Positions 11,453 to 23,511 of a stretch of 64,000 bases of DNA are shown piece after piece. The stretch is from contig NC_133538.1 of the NCBI RefSeq assembly GCF_048544455.1, positions 143,341,922-143,405,921 on the forward strand. The letters are read 5' to 3'. Under the pieces are notes generated by a model. It saw nothing but the letters and a program-made list of their open reading frames with translations, had not been told where the DNA came from and did no database searches. The first letter of the stretch is position 1. Each line of letters begins with the position of its first letter. The stretch is from Silene latifolia. Lineage: Eukaryota > Streptophyta > Magnoliopsida > Caryophyllales > Caryophyllaceae. Both the position numbers and the translations under genes were made by a program.

Positions 11453-14276
11453 TGTAACACCCCGTAATTTCGGACTATTATTATTTTGCGGAAGTAATTT
11501 ATTAATCAAGTAAAATTGATATTAATGTATTTGAAGTAATATTAATTCAAAGAAATATAATTTTATTTTATTTTGAAGTAAAGTATTTATTTTGATAGTT
11601 TCGAAATGTTTAAAAATAGTTTAAACCGTGTAAAAACTTTTTATTTCGAAATAAGGGCATATCGGGAAAAATGACAACTCTTTTGAAAATTGGGCAAACG
11701 ATTTTGGAAATGGGTCATATGAGTACTAAATTTTCTTGTAATCCCGTGTTTAAGAACTTTGGACTTGTCGGAATTTGCATTTGACAAACGGTTTTAATTA
11801 TTGTCGAAACGAGCCAAAACCGACTCATAAAATTCCGTCTCAATCCCGCTCCTCCTCTCCCTTTTCCGCGGCACACCTCCCTTCCTCCTTTCTTTTCTGA
11901 TTTTTCTTTCCAACTACATCTCCTTCTTCATTCTAACATTTTTCCAAAAGATAAAAACACCATCTTTATACAAAAATCCAAGCTAATTTCATCATAACTT
12001 CCTCATTTCTAGTTCGATTTTCGCAAAATTTATATTTTCGGAATCCTCTCTTCAAGATCTACATCCTAGTATGTTTTAATTTCAGTTTTCTTGATGTTGG
12101 TTTAAGACGATTTTGGGCATATTTCGATTTTTGTGCTTATTATTGTGTTTTTATTGTTTATTTAGGTGAAGATTTAGAGGACGAGTTTGGAGACTCGTAT
12201 ATAGTTGAAGATAGTGGTTAGTTGGCAGATTAGGGTTTGGGGTTCAAGGTGCTAATTGCTCATTTTGTTGCTAAAGGTAACATATTTCGAGTTACTCGAC
12301 GAATAATCGTCACATTCTTTGCTTTTTGTTTGATTTTGTGATTATTAATTGAATGGTTTATTTCACATGTTAATATGGGTTAATTTCTTGTCTAATTCAT
12401 GTTTTTTGTTAGTTTAAGTTAACATATTAGTATAGGAATGATTAATTGATGCTTCAGACGATGTTAAACTGAACAAAAATGGAGAAATGGAGGATTGGGG
12501 GTGGCGGCCAGCAGACCGCAGCCAGCGCAGGCCACGGCGGCCCCGGGTTGGCTGTGGTCACCCATTTGCTTGTTTCGCGGTTTTTCATGCATTATTTGTC
12601 ATTTCGGGTTCATTAATGTTATAGTTAGTATAAGTCACATATGGGTACACTTTTGAAATGAATCATATTAGTAGTAAAAATTATGTTGATGGTAAAAATT
12701 ATGTTTATTTTGGTAGTTGACACATGTTAGGATAGGTTATAAAATGAAATTGTAATGAATAGGCTTAAAATGAGTTTTATAGCGATAATTGTAATGTTTG
12801 GATGATTAAGCCGAAAACTGAGCCTTGGTCCCTTTGACTGAATCGATGTCAGTCAATTGTGTGATTGGTCAGCCGCAATTTAACCCGTACCTGTCGCAGG
12901 GCTGGGGTTGCGGGTAAAAATTCGGTTGGATGAAAGTTAATGTGAAAAATGGATATTTGGCCTTATTCTTGTTTTAGGCCATTTATTAAGTTTTTAGTTC
13001 ACATGTGTTGTTGGTTGAATTTAATAGTTTCTTATATTGTAGACACGGCCCTAGATTCCCTGAAACCTTTAATATTGTTAATATTGCTAAAATTGGAATT
13101 TGTATTGAATACTTCTTGCAGGTTGTTGTGTTTGTCATAGATAGGTCTTTATAGTCTTTGACGAGTGTATGTTCACTGCTTAATAGCCTTTGTGTTCCTG
13201 ACTTGGTGGGTTTATATCCAAGTTGGGGCATGACCTCGTTACTTATTTTGAGAGTAAGTGGTCAGCTTAAGTACTAGCCAACCCTTTGGTGGACTCCTTA
13301 GGGTACTCACTTTGTTTTAGAAAAATTGTGGGTCTTGGGTGCGGTGGTGTGTATCCGCATGTCTAGATCTGCGCAGATTTTAGGCTAGGGTTGTGTTGTG
13401 TCTTGGCCATGTTTTGATAGAACCTCTGAGCCAAGATACCGGTTCGATTACCTTCCCTACCTCGTGGTATAGACTCGAGTTACAGAGTGACTATTGACCG
13501 TGCTAAGAACTTATGCCTGTCTTTGATATATTGCCCTTTCTTGTATGGTGATTTTATGAATTGTAATAGGTGAGATGTAAGCCGGTTACAATTGATAAAG
13601 TTTGGATTACTGTTTGTTATATGTTTCACATCATAGCTTAAATTGGTCAGTTTAGTGTTCATATGTTAGAATACTTGATAATTGAATTATTTATCATGTT
13701 GTTTACATGTTACATTACATGTTACATTAAATATGACATTTCGTGGCTGGGAGGACTCGAAGTTACTCCCCACTGAATTGTGGCTTTCGTGTTTGTATAA
13801 AATGCGATTGACAGGTTGAAGATGATTAGATGGGGTACACAGACGAGCTAGTGAGCAAAAGAACCTTGGACTTAGTTTGACTATTTTTGTAGTAAACCTC
13901 TAGACTTTTGGTTATGTTTATATTTTGAAGGGACATATGTCTCCCTCTTTTACTTTGGTTTGTATCTCTATATTTTCTTGCCTTTAGCATAGTTATGTAA
14001 ATTAGTTTGTTAGTATTTGCAGGTTTTGGCACCCTCCTCTTGGAAATGTTTGTGAATGGGTTAGAAAAGTTTAAAAAATTACAGGTTTTGTCTAGTTGAA
14101 CCAATTACAAACATATCCTGTCAGTTTTTTTGTAGAATTTACGTGTTTAATTAACGCTATATTTAAGGGTGTCACAGTTGGTATCAGAGCTTGTTGCTCC
14201 CGACGCACGTTTGTGCACCCCACTTAAAAGCACTTGACCTTTAAATAATAATAGTCCGAAATTACGGGGTGTTACA
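11453..14276 (+). mobile_element. Element F: LTR plus primer site ending in an inverted copy of its own left end
   Basis: A 2,724-bp LTR (11453-14176, TGTAACACCC ... GTCACA) is followed by an initiator-Met primer site and about 50 bases of leader. It then ends with 34 bases (14243-14276) that are the perfect reverse complement of the first 34 bases (11453-11486). The whole unit is flanked by the duplication CAAAA (11448-11452 and 14277-14281). It therefore entered the E leader as one unit whose two ends are both the left LTR end. No coding sequence is seen inside. The LTR resembles 1-907. Confidence 0.88.
14179..14190 (+). promoter_or_regulatory. Primer-binding site of element F
   Basis: TGGTATCAGAGC lies two bases after the LTR end at 14176 and matches the initiator methionine tRNA. 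Only about 52 bases of leader follow before the inverted terminal copy begins. Confidence 0.9.
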
Positions 14277-14451
14277 CAAAAGTTCGGTCAACACCGTCAC
14301 GTCATAAATCGAGTCAGCACCGAGGTACCACACACGGTCATCCTCGTCTTGTTGAGTCTGATCCTTGTCTCGCCCTTTGTGTTGTATGCGTCCAGTCTTT
14401 GAACCATCTCGGATTGAGTTGTAATGAGAGCCGTTTTTCTGCCTCAGAGCC
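14277..14451 (+). other. E leader, last part before gag
   Basis: It resumes the E leader after the right copy of the CAAAA duplication and leads to the gag start ATG at 14452. No separate gene is seen. Confidence 0.6.
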
Positions 14452-16479
14452 ATGGCCCCATCTTCAACTTTGTCTGTCAACAACAACAACAATGATAACA
14501 ACAGAGATGTCACGACTGATCAGCTAGCCAGCCTGCTCACCGCTCTTAAGGTCACCCAGGATCGAGTCGAGACCCGTAGCGATACCCTGGAAAATAAGGA
14601 AGCTGGAGAACATAATACTCCACCTTTGACGGAAACCGAGAAGAGGCTAAAGCTCTTGGAAGAACATCTCCTAGCCTGGGGTAACAATATCCATCTTGAG
14701 AACAACCGAAGGTTCGAACCTGTTGGGGATCAATTACCTGACAACTTTACCCTGGCTGATGTGCCCAAGTTCAAAGGAGTGGAGGACCCACTCAATCATA
14801 TCTGTCCCTTCAAAGACTACATGGCCATAAAAGGGGTCAAACATGAATTTTTCACCCGGATCTTTCCGTCCTCTCTGGAACCGATCCCTCGCCAATGGTA
14901 CTACTCGCTTGATCTGAAGAACCTTACTACTTTGGATGATGTTGCAGTTGAATTTGCCAAGCAATATGCCGACAATGTTGAAATCCAAGCCAATACTCGT
15001 ACTCTTGAGGTCCTAACCCAGAACGACAAGGAAGGATTCACCGAGTTCTTAACCCATTGGAGGAGGGTAAGTACTCACCTGGTTAGCAAGCCGAGTGAAT
15101 CAACCTTGGTGGAAAAGTTCGTCAACAATCTCCGTCCAGTGTATGCCAACTTACTGAGGTACCAAAATATTAAGACCTTCCAGGATCAGCAAATCCTCGG
15201 GACACGCATTGAAGATGACCTCCGGAAGGGCGTCTTAGCCAGAACCACTGGTAGAGGCTACCAAGGATCCAAATCAACCGGATCTCGCCCTTATGGTCAA
15301 ACGAATAAGATTGATGAGGTCAACCTCCTTGAACTAACCGCCAAGAGAGCTGAGCACCCCAGAGAGTGTTCACTAATATAGGGTCAACTTATGCAAGCGC
15401 CCTGAAGAGGCTCATGGACCAGGGGAAGTTACAACCAATCGGACCCACCCCGGATCCGACCGATGCTAAAAAATCCCGCTTCTGGAACCCCAATGCCTAC
15501 TGTCAGTATCATCAAGAGAAAGGGCATGATACGGAAACCTGCTTCAAACTCAAACACATCATCCAAGACATGATTGAGAAAGGGGAATTGCCTTTACCCC
15601 CGCCAACTAAGCCGAACAACAAAACCAACCCTTTAGGAATCCACGCCATCTCCGATGATGAGCCGACCCTGGACTGCTCACACCTCATCCTGCCAGTTGA
15701 TGACGAGGTGAATGTCTTGGAAAAAGATCCCTCGGACGGGGTATTTGTGGTCAGTGCCGCAACTATGCTTGCCATGTTCCAACAAGTTGAGGAAGCTATA
15801 TCCAGTCTCTCCGAAAGGATCACCCAACTTGACGATGCCTACCGTCGACTTATATTCAATCCTCCACCACTACGCCCGAGGGAGAGTCCCCCGAGCGCCC
15901 AAAACTACCCTCACCAGGATGGATTGCTCCCGCGACCATTCTGGCATGCACCTCACGATAATCACCCCCACAATAATCAGACTCACAATAACTACCCTCA
16001 CAAGAATCACCCCCACAAAAATGTCCCTCACAAAAATTGCCCACCGAGGAATACCCCTCCAAGGTACCCTCGGAATTTGGAAATTAATGGCATCTGGAGA
16101 GATGATGTTGATGATGTTTATATCGTCCCGGGGAAGCAGGCAAAGGAGATCGGTCACCTTACCCAATCCGGACGCCCATACAAGAACCCGAACAATCCAA
16201 CGGTCGTTCCAACAACGAATGACCAAGTCGTCCCGGACATGGGCACTCAACCAAAGGCTCCCGAGCATTCGATCCTCAAGCAGCTCCAGAAGGCAAAAGC
16301 CGAAATCTCAATTTGGCAACTGATCGCGACATCCTTTGAGCTTCGACAGGCTTTGCTACAGGCTTTGGGAAAATTAACTGTGCCCTCCACCTCCTCCCCC
16401 GAAGAAATAGTGGCACACATGATAAGGGATGCCCCTGACTTGAACAACCCTGGTTGTCTTCTCAGACGAGGATATCCCT
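14452..16479 (+). pseudogene. gag: gag of Tat element E, frameshifted
   Basis: Gag forms the particle that packages element RNA. The ATG at 14452 follows the leader and opens an Asn-rich start, then a coiled segment. About residues 90-270 form the retrotransposon gag core, with segments such as PKFKGVEDP, ARQWY-like 'PRQWYYSL' and 'FVNNLRP'. A stop falls at 15379-15381 and the reading frame shifts just before it. The second frame (to 16499) holds the typical Tat sequence 'GKLQPIGPTPDP' and a zinc-knuckle-like CQYHQEKGHDTETC, then a low-complexity His/Asn/Pro-rich stretch (about 15955-16040). A further frameshift near 16480 leads into protease. It is a decayed copy. Confidence 0.88.
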
Positions 16480-18087
16480 CCCTTCGGAGCCAATCATAAT
16501 CTTGCCGTGTACATTACCGTACAATGTCTCAAGAAGAATGTGCCCATGGTCCTTGTGGATGACGGGTCCGCAATGAATGTCATTCCCCTCAAGACGGCTC
16601 ACAAACTGGGTATTAAGAAAGCTGACTTGGTCCCGACAAATCAAGGAGTACACGCCTACGACCGCACTCGTCGCAAGGTCGCAGGGCTTATCACTTTAAC
16701 TGTCGCAACCGAACCATTGGAAAGGCAAACCAGTTTTAAGGTGGTAGACATCGACGCCTCCTTCAATATGCTCATGGGACGTCCCTGGATTCACGCCGTC
16801 AAGGTAGTTACCTCAACTCTCCACCAGAAAATCAGGGTCCCCTTCAATGGGAAAACGATCACGATTCCGGCTTCCCCGATCAAAGCCGTCATGAGAAAGG
16901 GAATAGCCTCCCAAGCCATTGAGGAGGATGATAATGAAATGTGTGGATTCCAAGCCGTGAACGCTATAACTTATGAATCAACACCCGTTGATTGTGAACC
17001 GTTTGCCAACCTCACAGTCAACTGCATCATGATGCGTCAGGGTTACTTCCCGGGTCTGCCCCTCAATTCACTGAAGAGCACCTTACCTCCCTTGAAACAG
17101 GCTAAGGTCCCCAACATCCCCTTCGGACTGGGCTATGAACCTACCGATAAAGATATCCAGGAGATGAACCTCCTAGTTCGAAAACGCAAGAAGCACGGGG
17201 TTATCCTTCTTCCCTATCATCTGACTCTCAATGGATACTTTGTCCCCGAGGGAGAGTCCGAGTTCTACCATGGCTTTCCGGAGCCAATCTATGAATCTGT
17301 GGCCAAGACCAGGTACCCGGGTGTAGAAGTCTTCCAGGACTGCTACTTCATCCTCGACAACACCAAAGCTGCATCAACCGAGTCTAAGCCGTCTTCATGC
17401 CTCGATAGAAAAGCTGTCACCCTCCTTTTTGGAGAGGATAACATCAAGCACCTCGACTATGAGGACATCATCAACATCGCCCTGAAAGACAACCAGTTTG
17501 ACCCAACCGCCTTGATCTCCGACACTTACCCGGAGAAAGCTGCACAAGGCTGGAGGAAAACGGTCAAGTGGACCGATCGCCGAGGCCGTATTCTCAAGAT
17601 CACAACTGGAGAAGGCCCTATGTTCAAAGAGGGAAGTGAAGAAGAATCTGAATCTGAGTCTGAGTCGGAGTCAGAGTCTGTCATCACTCCTAACACTCCT
17701 AGTGTCCCAGTCAAGGTCCCCTTCCCGCTGTTTTATGAAAAAGTCGTGGCTGATTCAGAGGCTGAGTCTACTAGGGTCACCCCCACTCCCATGAAAGCTG
17801 ACAACCTGAAGCCTGTTCTAGGGGCCACCTCCTCTGCTGTGTTGCCTCTGACCGACCATGAAATGTCTGTCCTCTCCGTGCTTTTCGCTCGTGTCAACTT
17901 AATGAACGCTAAGTTTTCTTATGACTCGTCTCAATTAAACTGCAATGCGATTCTGAATGACTATGAGGAATTTGACTTGAGTGACTACCCACCTCACCTA
18001 GCCAAAGAACTTGACAAACGGGAAACCAGAACCCCTGTCATTGAGGAGACCGAGCCTATTAACGTAGGAACCGACAACACACCTTAA
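16480..18087 (+). pseudogene. pro: Protease and linker of Tat element E
   Basis: An aspartic protease that cuts the polyprotein. The active-site segment VLVDDGSAMNVIP has its Asp codons at 16558-16563, and a downstream 'MLMGRPWIH' flap-side motif also fits the family. The protease covers roughly 16500-16910. It is followed by about 390 residues of linker with an acidic SESESES repeat (about 17638-17680), as is usual before RT in Tat elements. The frame is open from 16480 to a TAA at 18085-18087 and continues in the same frame toward RT. In Ogre elements pro and RT are separated by stops and an intron. Here a simple nonsense change is equally likely. Confidence 0.85.
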
Positions 18088-19076
18088 CAACTTAGGATAG
18101 GGACAACCCTGGACCTCTCGGAAAGACAACAATTCATTGACCTCCTCCACGAATACAAGGACGTATTCGCCTGGTCCTACAGAGATGTGCCTGGGATTGA
18201 CAGGGAAATTGCGGAGCACTGGATACCCATTAAGCCCGGAGATAAACCTGTGAAGCAGAAGCTGCATCGAATGCGTCCTGAATGGGCCCTGAAAATCAAG
18301 GAAGAAGTGGAAAAACAATTCAAGGCTGGTTTCATCAAAGTGTCTGAATACTCTGACTGGGTGGCCAACATTGTTCCTGTACTGATAAAGATGGAAGAAT
18401 TCGGGTTTGCGTCGACTTCAGGGATCTGAACAAGGCGAGTCCAAAGGACGACTTCCCTTTGCCAGATGTTGACATTCTGGTGGACAATACTGCCGAGCAC
18501 GCCCTCCTATCCTTCATGGACGGGTATGCTGGGTACAACCAGATTAAAATGGCTGAGGAAGACATGCACAAGACTGCATTCACTACGCAGTAGGGTACAT
18601 GTTGCTGCACGGTCATGCCTTTCGGTCTTATCAACGTCGGAGCAACCTATCAAAGAACCGCTACCACTCTCCTACTTGATATGATGCACAAAGAGGTAGA
18701 GGTATATGTCGATGACATGATCGTCAAGTCAAGAGAACGGGACGACCACATCAGTGCCCTTCGGAAATTCTTCGCTCGTCTGCGGAAATATAACATGAGA
18801 CTAAATCCTCAGAAGTGTGCATTCGGGGTCACCTCCGAAAAACTCTTGAGACATGTCGTCAGCAAAAAAGGTATCGAGATTGATCTAACCAAAATCAAAG
18901 CCCTCCAACAAATGCCACGGCCTAAGAATGAGAAGGAGATTCGGGGATTTCTGGTTCAGGTCCAATACATCAGCCGCTTCATTGCCAAGCTCACCATGAT
19001 TTGTGAACCAATATTCAAGAAGCTTCGCGCCTCGGATCACACCGATTGGGACGACGACTGTAAAAAAAGCCTTTAA
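18088..19076 (+). pseudogene. RT: Reverse transcriptase of Tat element E, broken
   Basis: It copies element RNA into DNA. The finger region contains 'GFIKVSEYSDWVANIVPV'. A frameshift near 18395-18402 moves the reading into the frame with VDFRDLNKASPKDDFPLP. A TAG stands at 18591-18593, where the family has a Trp codon, then MPFGLINVGATYQR follows. The catalytic YVDD lies at 18705-18716, and the connection 'GFLVQVQYISRFI' follows. The frame shifts again near 19070. The order and motifs are those of Ty3/Gypsy RT, and the domain is close to full length. Confidence 0.9.
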
Positions 19077-19836
19077 CAGGGTAAAGGAAATCCTATCCAA
19101 GCCTCCTGTCCTCATGCCACCTCAACCGGGGATTCCTTTATCCCTATACCTGACTGTTACCGACACAGCCATGGGCGCAATGCTAGCACAAACAGTCGAC
19201 GACGAAGAATGAGCCATCTACTACATCAGCAAAAAGTTCATTGAGTACGAGATAAGGTACACCCAACTGGAAAAGACATGCCTTGCCTTAGTATGGTCAA
19301 CAAAGAAGCTGCGGGATTACATGCTCAGCTACACGGTCCACATCTACTCCAAGATGGACCCAATCAAATACATCTTTGAGAAACCTGTACTAAACGGAAG
19401 GCTGTCTAGGTGGACACTCATGCTGTCCGAGTTTGATCTCAAGTTTGTACCCCTCAAGGTTATCAAGGGAAGGGCAGTCGCCGATTTCCTGGCAGAAAAT
19501 CCCGTCAACGAGGATCCAACGACCGACACATGGTCACTTCCTGACGAGGACATCCTTTATGCCGACTCCGACGCATGGGACCTATACTTCGACGGTGCAT
19601 CTAATCTGAGAGGCATCGGGGTAGGAATTCTTCTAATATCACCAGAGGGAGAACATGTTCCGATCTCAGTCAAGCTAGACTTCGCCGTCACCAACAATGC
19701 CGCTGAATATGAAGCATGCCTCATCGGCCTACAAGCAGCCATTACACTTGGTATCAAGAGATTGGGGTCCACGACGATTCCTGACTCATCATCAATCAGG
19801 TGTCCGGATCATGGAAAATCCGAAGTGACAACTTAG
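19077..19836 (+). pseudogene. RH: Two RNase H domains of Tat element E
   Basis: RNase H removes the RNA strand during reverse transcription. Two domains follow each other. The first (about 19077-19490), with 'LYLTVTDTAMGAMLAQ' and 'FIEYEIRYTQLEKTCLALVW', is the usual Gypsy RNase H and has a TGA at 19210-19212. The second (about 19580-19790) has 'LYFDGASNLRGIGVG' and 'NNAAEYEACLIGL', carrying the Asp and Glu of the catalytic set. This second, plant/archaeal-like domain is a mark of the Tat lineage. A frameshift near 19780 removes its end. Confidence 0.85.
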
Positions 19837-21306
19837 CTCCCTACCGAGCAAAGATCAATCAAGAGGCTGAGTTCTTCGACCAAGTCGACTACTTCCATTT
19901 GCCGTGAGAGGAAAATCAATTTGCTGATGCCCTGGCAAAACTTGCCGCGCTCGTCAACATACCTGACGACATGACATCGATACCCCTATGTGTCGAGAGA
20001 AGGAGCGAGCCAACTCACATTTGTGCCATCAACAACGACGAGGAAAGCCATGTCGAACCTTGGTACCCAGCCATCCTCAACTACAAAACCAAAAACGAAT
20101 TCCCTCCTAACTCTGGCCCAAGAGGAAAAAGAGCCATTCGTTTACTTGCATCACAATTCGTGATAAACCAAAATCAACTATACAAAAGAACACCCCAAGG
20201 TATTCTCCTCCTTTGCATTGACCATCACAAAGCCAAAAAAGTCATGGGAGAGGTCCACGACGGAGAATGTGGCCCTCACATGAGCGCAATGATGCTTACC
20301 CGAAAAATCATGCGGCTAGGATACTACTGGACCACCATGGAAGCCGATTGCCGTAACTACGTTAAACATTGCCACAATTGCTAAATCTTCGCCAACATAC
20401 AGCACATACCACCATCCCTTTTATAAACCATGACATCACCCTGGCCTTTCTCGACCTGGGGCATCGACATCATCGGGAAAGTTAACCCGGTAGGCACCGA
20501 GGGGCATTGTCTCATCCTCGTCGCCATCGACTATTTCACCAAATGGGTAGAAGCGCAGTCATATGCAGTCTTGACCGCCAAACAAGTGGCTAAGTTCATC
20601 CAAAACAACATCATCTGCAGATATGGGCTACGCCATGAAATCATCAGCGATCAAGGCTCTCACTTCCGGGCGGAAACTCAGGCCTTGCTGGACAAATACA
20701 AGATCAAATGAAATCGATCATCCCCTTAACGTCCCCAAACTAATGGAGCGGTGGAGGAAGCTAACAAATCTCTATTCACCATTATCAAGAAAATGCAAGA
20801 CAACTACCGCGATTGGCCGAGCAAACTCCCATTCGCACTCTGGGATACCGAACCTCCATTCGAACACCGACAGGCGCCACACCCTTTTACCTAACAAATG
20901 GCATGGAGGCGGTTCAACCGGTAGAGTTAGAGGTCCCTTCTCTACGTATCCTGTAGAGAGTCAAGTTCCTGAGGCGGAATGGACCCATCAAAGGTACATG
21001 CAACTCACTCTTCTAGACGTGCGGCGACTCAACGCCTTGCACAACGTCCAGCAATACCAACGACGTATACAATGGGCATTCAACAAGAAGGTCAAACCCA
21101 TGAACATTATGGAGGGCGACTTGGTCCTCAAGTCGGTCCGAGCACCGCTACCCGTCGATCCGAGGAGAAAATTCAAACCCAACTGGGCTGGGCCATACCT
21201 GGTCAAGAAAATACTTTCGGGGGGCACAGTGAGACTGAGTGACCTAGACGGGGAGGATTTTACAAACCCGACCAACCTAGACCAACTCAATAAATACTAC
21301 CCTTGA
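19837..21306 (+). pseudogene. INT: Integrase of Tat element E, broken
   Basis: It inserts the DNA copy into the genome. The zinc-binding HHCC part lies at about 20250-20384 ('EVHDGECGPHMSAMM' to 'HCHNC') and ends in a TAA at 20382-20384. The catalytic core has 'WGIDIIGKV', 'AIDYFTKWVEA' and 'SDQGSHF', and after a frameshift near 20705 the Glu in 'GAVEEANK' (about 20740-20765). Another shift leads to the C-terminal part 'EGDLVLKSV ... KFKPNWAGPY', ending at the stop 21304-21306. At least three lesions are present, so it cannot be active. Confidence 0.88.
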
Positions 21307-22134
21307 ACCATAGCAATCAACGACCTCAGCCTAGTTTTACAACTAGCGTTCACCTTAACGCTTTTTCAAGTCAAGTTCCTCAACGCGTTCTGATTTGAAA
21401 TTGCATGTTTTATCGAGTCTAAGTTGCGGCACCTTGCCCGTTTCGAATGTCCTTTGATCTGTCAAAGGCAACATCCATTTGCACTAAAACAAATTCACAA
21501 AAACACCCTGAACTACGAGCATGGGTTAATTTCACCTCTTCAGGTGGATAGGTAGGCAGTCGCTCTTATGCATGAAGGATACAACCACAAAACCCAATCA
21601 AATTTACAGAACATTTCGAACTATGATCATGGTTTGATTTCACCTCTCCAGGTGGATACGTAGGCAGTCGTTACCTACACAGGAAGGATACAACCATCCC
21701 CATAATAAAAAAAAAGCCGACATACAAAAAAACATCCCCATCAAAAAAAAAGGGAACAACATTCCCTTTTGCCCAAAAAAAACACCAAAAATAAGCCTTT
21801 CTCCCTTCCTCCCAAAAATCCCACTTTCACAAGTGAAAACATTTAGGACGATTCAAATCGAATTGCCTTTACAAAATGGATAGAAGAAACAAGCGTTCAC
21901 AATTTTTGACACAAGCAATCCTCTTATTTAATTAATAATGGGAGGGATTACAATTCCAACAACAAATAAAAGCTCGACGAGTCTATAACTTGTCAAAGCT
22001 AAGGTGTCGACTAAAACACCTTACATAATAAAACTAGCACAAAACACACAAAACACACAAAACATAGCTAGTACAATATAATAAAAACTCACAACAATAA
22101 TACAACATAATAATAAAGTGGGTAATGGAGGTCT
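21307..22134 (+). other. E 3' region after integrase, with duplicated hairpin segment
   Basis: A segment of about 45 bases, 'catggg/tt..tttcacctctYcaggtggataYgtaggcagtcg', occurs twice, near 21518-21565 and 21620-21670. Each copy contains CACCT-CTYC-AGGTG, able to fold as a hairpin. The rest is A-rich (21705-21800) and non-coding. A related 'ggatacgtaggca' segment is often found behind the pol gene in Tat elements. Confidence 0.6.
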
Positions 22135-22516
22135 TCACTCTTTCATTCTACCCTTGCCTTTCCCCTCGGGATACATCTTCCCCTTGTTCTTCTTGTTGGC
22201 CCGCCTAGCATGGATTTCTACTTCAGAACGGATCCTCAACGGATCTACAACGGCAACGGCCTCCGGTCTAGTGCAAGACCCCATGTTCGGCCCGAAACGA
22301 GCCCATGCACGGCCCACCACATTTTTGGGACCCGAGCTTCTCCTCTTTGGTGGTCTCATCACATCGGCGCTAGCTCCATCAACATAATCCTCAAAGAAGG
22401 CACGGTTGGCCTTGCCAACCTCTCGATACTTCAAGTCGACAGCCTCGTCCTTACGGAATTTGGACCTCTCTTCCAAGGACGAAGCTCTTGACCACTTGAC
22501 ATAAGCGGGAGTCACC
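22135..22516 (-). pseudogene. C-terminal part of antisense gene aORF1 of element E
   Basis: On the minus strand this is the continuation of 32331-33405: the Copia element G sits between the two, and the 5-bp duplication TCACC (plus strand) is at the break. The reading frame joins without a stop. It encodes a basic end rich in Lys and Arg ('RRANKKNKGKMYPEGKGKG') with charged stretches before it, and stops at 22135-22137. The family has no assigned function. Part of it (22211-22516) was copied again at 23586-23891 by the tandem duplication described below. Confidence 0.7.
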
Positions 22517-23499
22517 TGTGGGATTTATCTGTATGCATCCCTTTAAATTTAAGGACTACAACGAATTATAACATGATGAAACAAGTCATAAAATAAATTG
22601 CATAAATAAAATTATAAAGGATTAAGAAATAACCTTCGGTCCTAGCAAATACGGCCTAAAAAAATTATCAAAGTTGATATTCGCCTATCAGTTGCACCCA
22701 AGACGATATGAGAAATGCCCTTTGATTATGCTAGAATCGATCCAAAATTACCAGATTAGTTTTAGGTTTTTTGTGTTTTTCCGATGAGAGGAGGCAAGGT
22801 TGAGTTAGGGTAAAAATTAGGTTGGAATGAATTCACCCATCTCACCCTCTTAAACCGTGTATGAGGGTGGATTAGGGTGGATTTTTCATCCTCTAATTTC
22901 CGGCCCAATTACCGAAACAATAAGGAGTTTTTAGTTCCTTATTTTCGGTTTCCAAAAATGTATAAATGTGTTAAATATAATTTGTCATCTAGTGAGGATC
23001 GAACCCATGACCTCTTGGTTTGAGTACCCTCACTATTACCACTATGACACATTCATCTTGTTGATATTAAATATAACCGATTACATTTAATTACGAATTA
23101 ACATATTAATTCGTCCAAGCTAACATTACATACATTTAATTAAGTATAACTTATTATATTCAATTTACGAATTGACACTTAATTCGTCTCAACTAATATT
23201 ATTTAATCTTCATTAAATAATTGTCTCATCAACACATTGACTAACTGTTTAGTCATATAAGGCATCAATGTGATTATATTTCTATAACCACATCTCTCAA
23301 ACACATCCTATAGGTGTGACCTTTAGGGACCAGTTGATCACCGCCATCTGTATGATAATAACGTCAAACTCTCTAGCAAGCCAACCGTTATTAGGTAATC
23401 GTTAATCAACTGATTAAATATACGAAGTATACCCTTGTGAACCTTTAAGAGATTTAAAAATGTTATCACACTAATTTGTGGAGGACACAAGCTCCAACA
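22517..23499 (-). repeat. 3' LTR of Copia element G (outer copy)
   Basis: 983 bp, TG...CA borders. The polypurine tract lies next to it at 23500-23511. It differs from the 5' LTR by many substitutions and by about 28 bases near 22830, absent from the 5' LTR. Confidence 0.92.
22991..23050 (-). other. tRNA-like segment in G LTR (copy 1)
   Basis: On the minus strand it reads like the head of a tRNA-derived SINE: 'tagtggtaatag' (a poor box A), then 'caagaggtcat' and a clean box B, GGTTCGATCC (complement of 22995-23004). It recurs in the other two LTRs. It is not a complete tRNA, because no acceptor stem closes it. Confidence 0.5.
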
Positions 23500-23511
23500 A
23501 ACTCCCACTTG
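23500..23511 (-). promoter_or_regulatory. Polypurine tract of Copia element G
   Basis: The minus strand reads CAAGTGGGAGTT directly upstream of the 3' LTR. This is where plus-strand DNA synthesis is primed. It is repeated at 24875-24886 because of the tandem duplication, and that second copy is the one joined to the pol region. Confidence 0.75.

Noticed and set aside
11004..11513. Open frame of 169 codons in the E leader as a possible ORF1 of Ogre type
   Set aside because: It runs across the F insertion border at 11453, and its sequence has no domain; it was not a continuous frame before F inserted.
22118..22491. Plus-strand frames opposite the aORF1 end as genes
   Set aside because: They lie antisense to the minus-strand frame that joins in phase with 32331, and they show no domain. 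They appear twice only because of the tandem duplication.
22991..23050. A functional tRNA gene on the minus strand
   Set aside because: Only box B is good. No acceptor stem can be closed, and the segment sits in each LTR, so it is a tRNA-like remnant.
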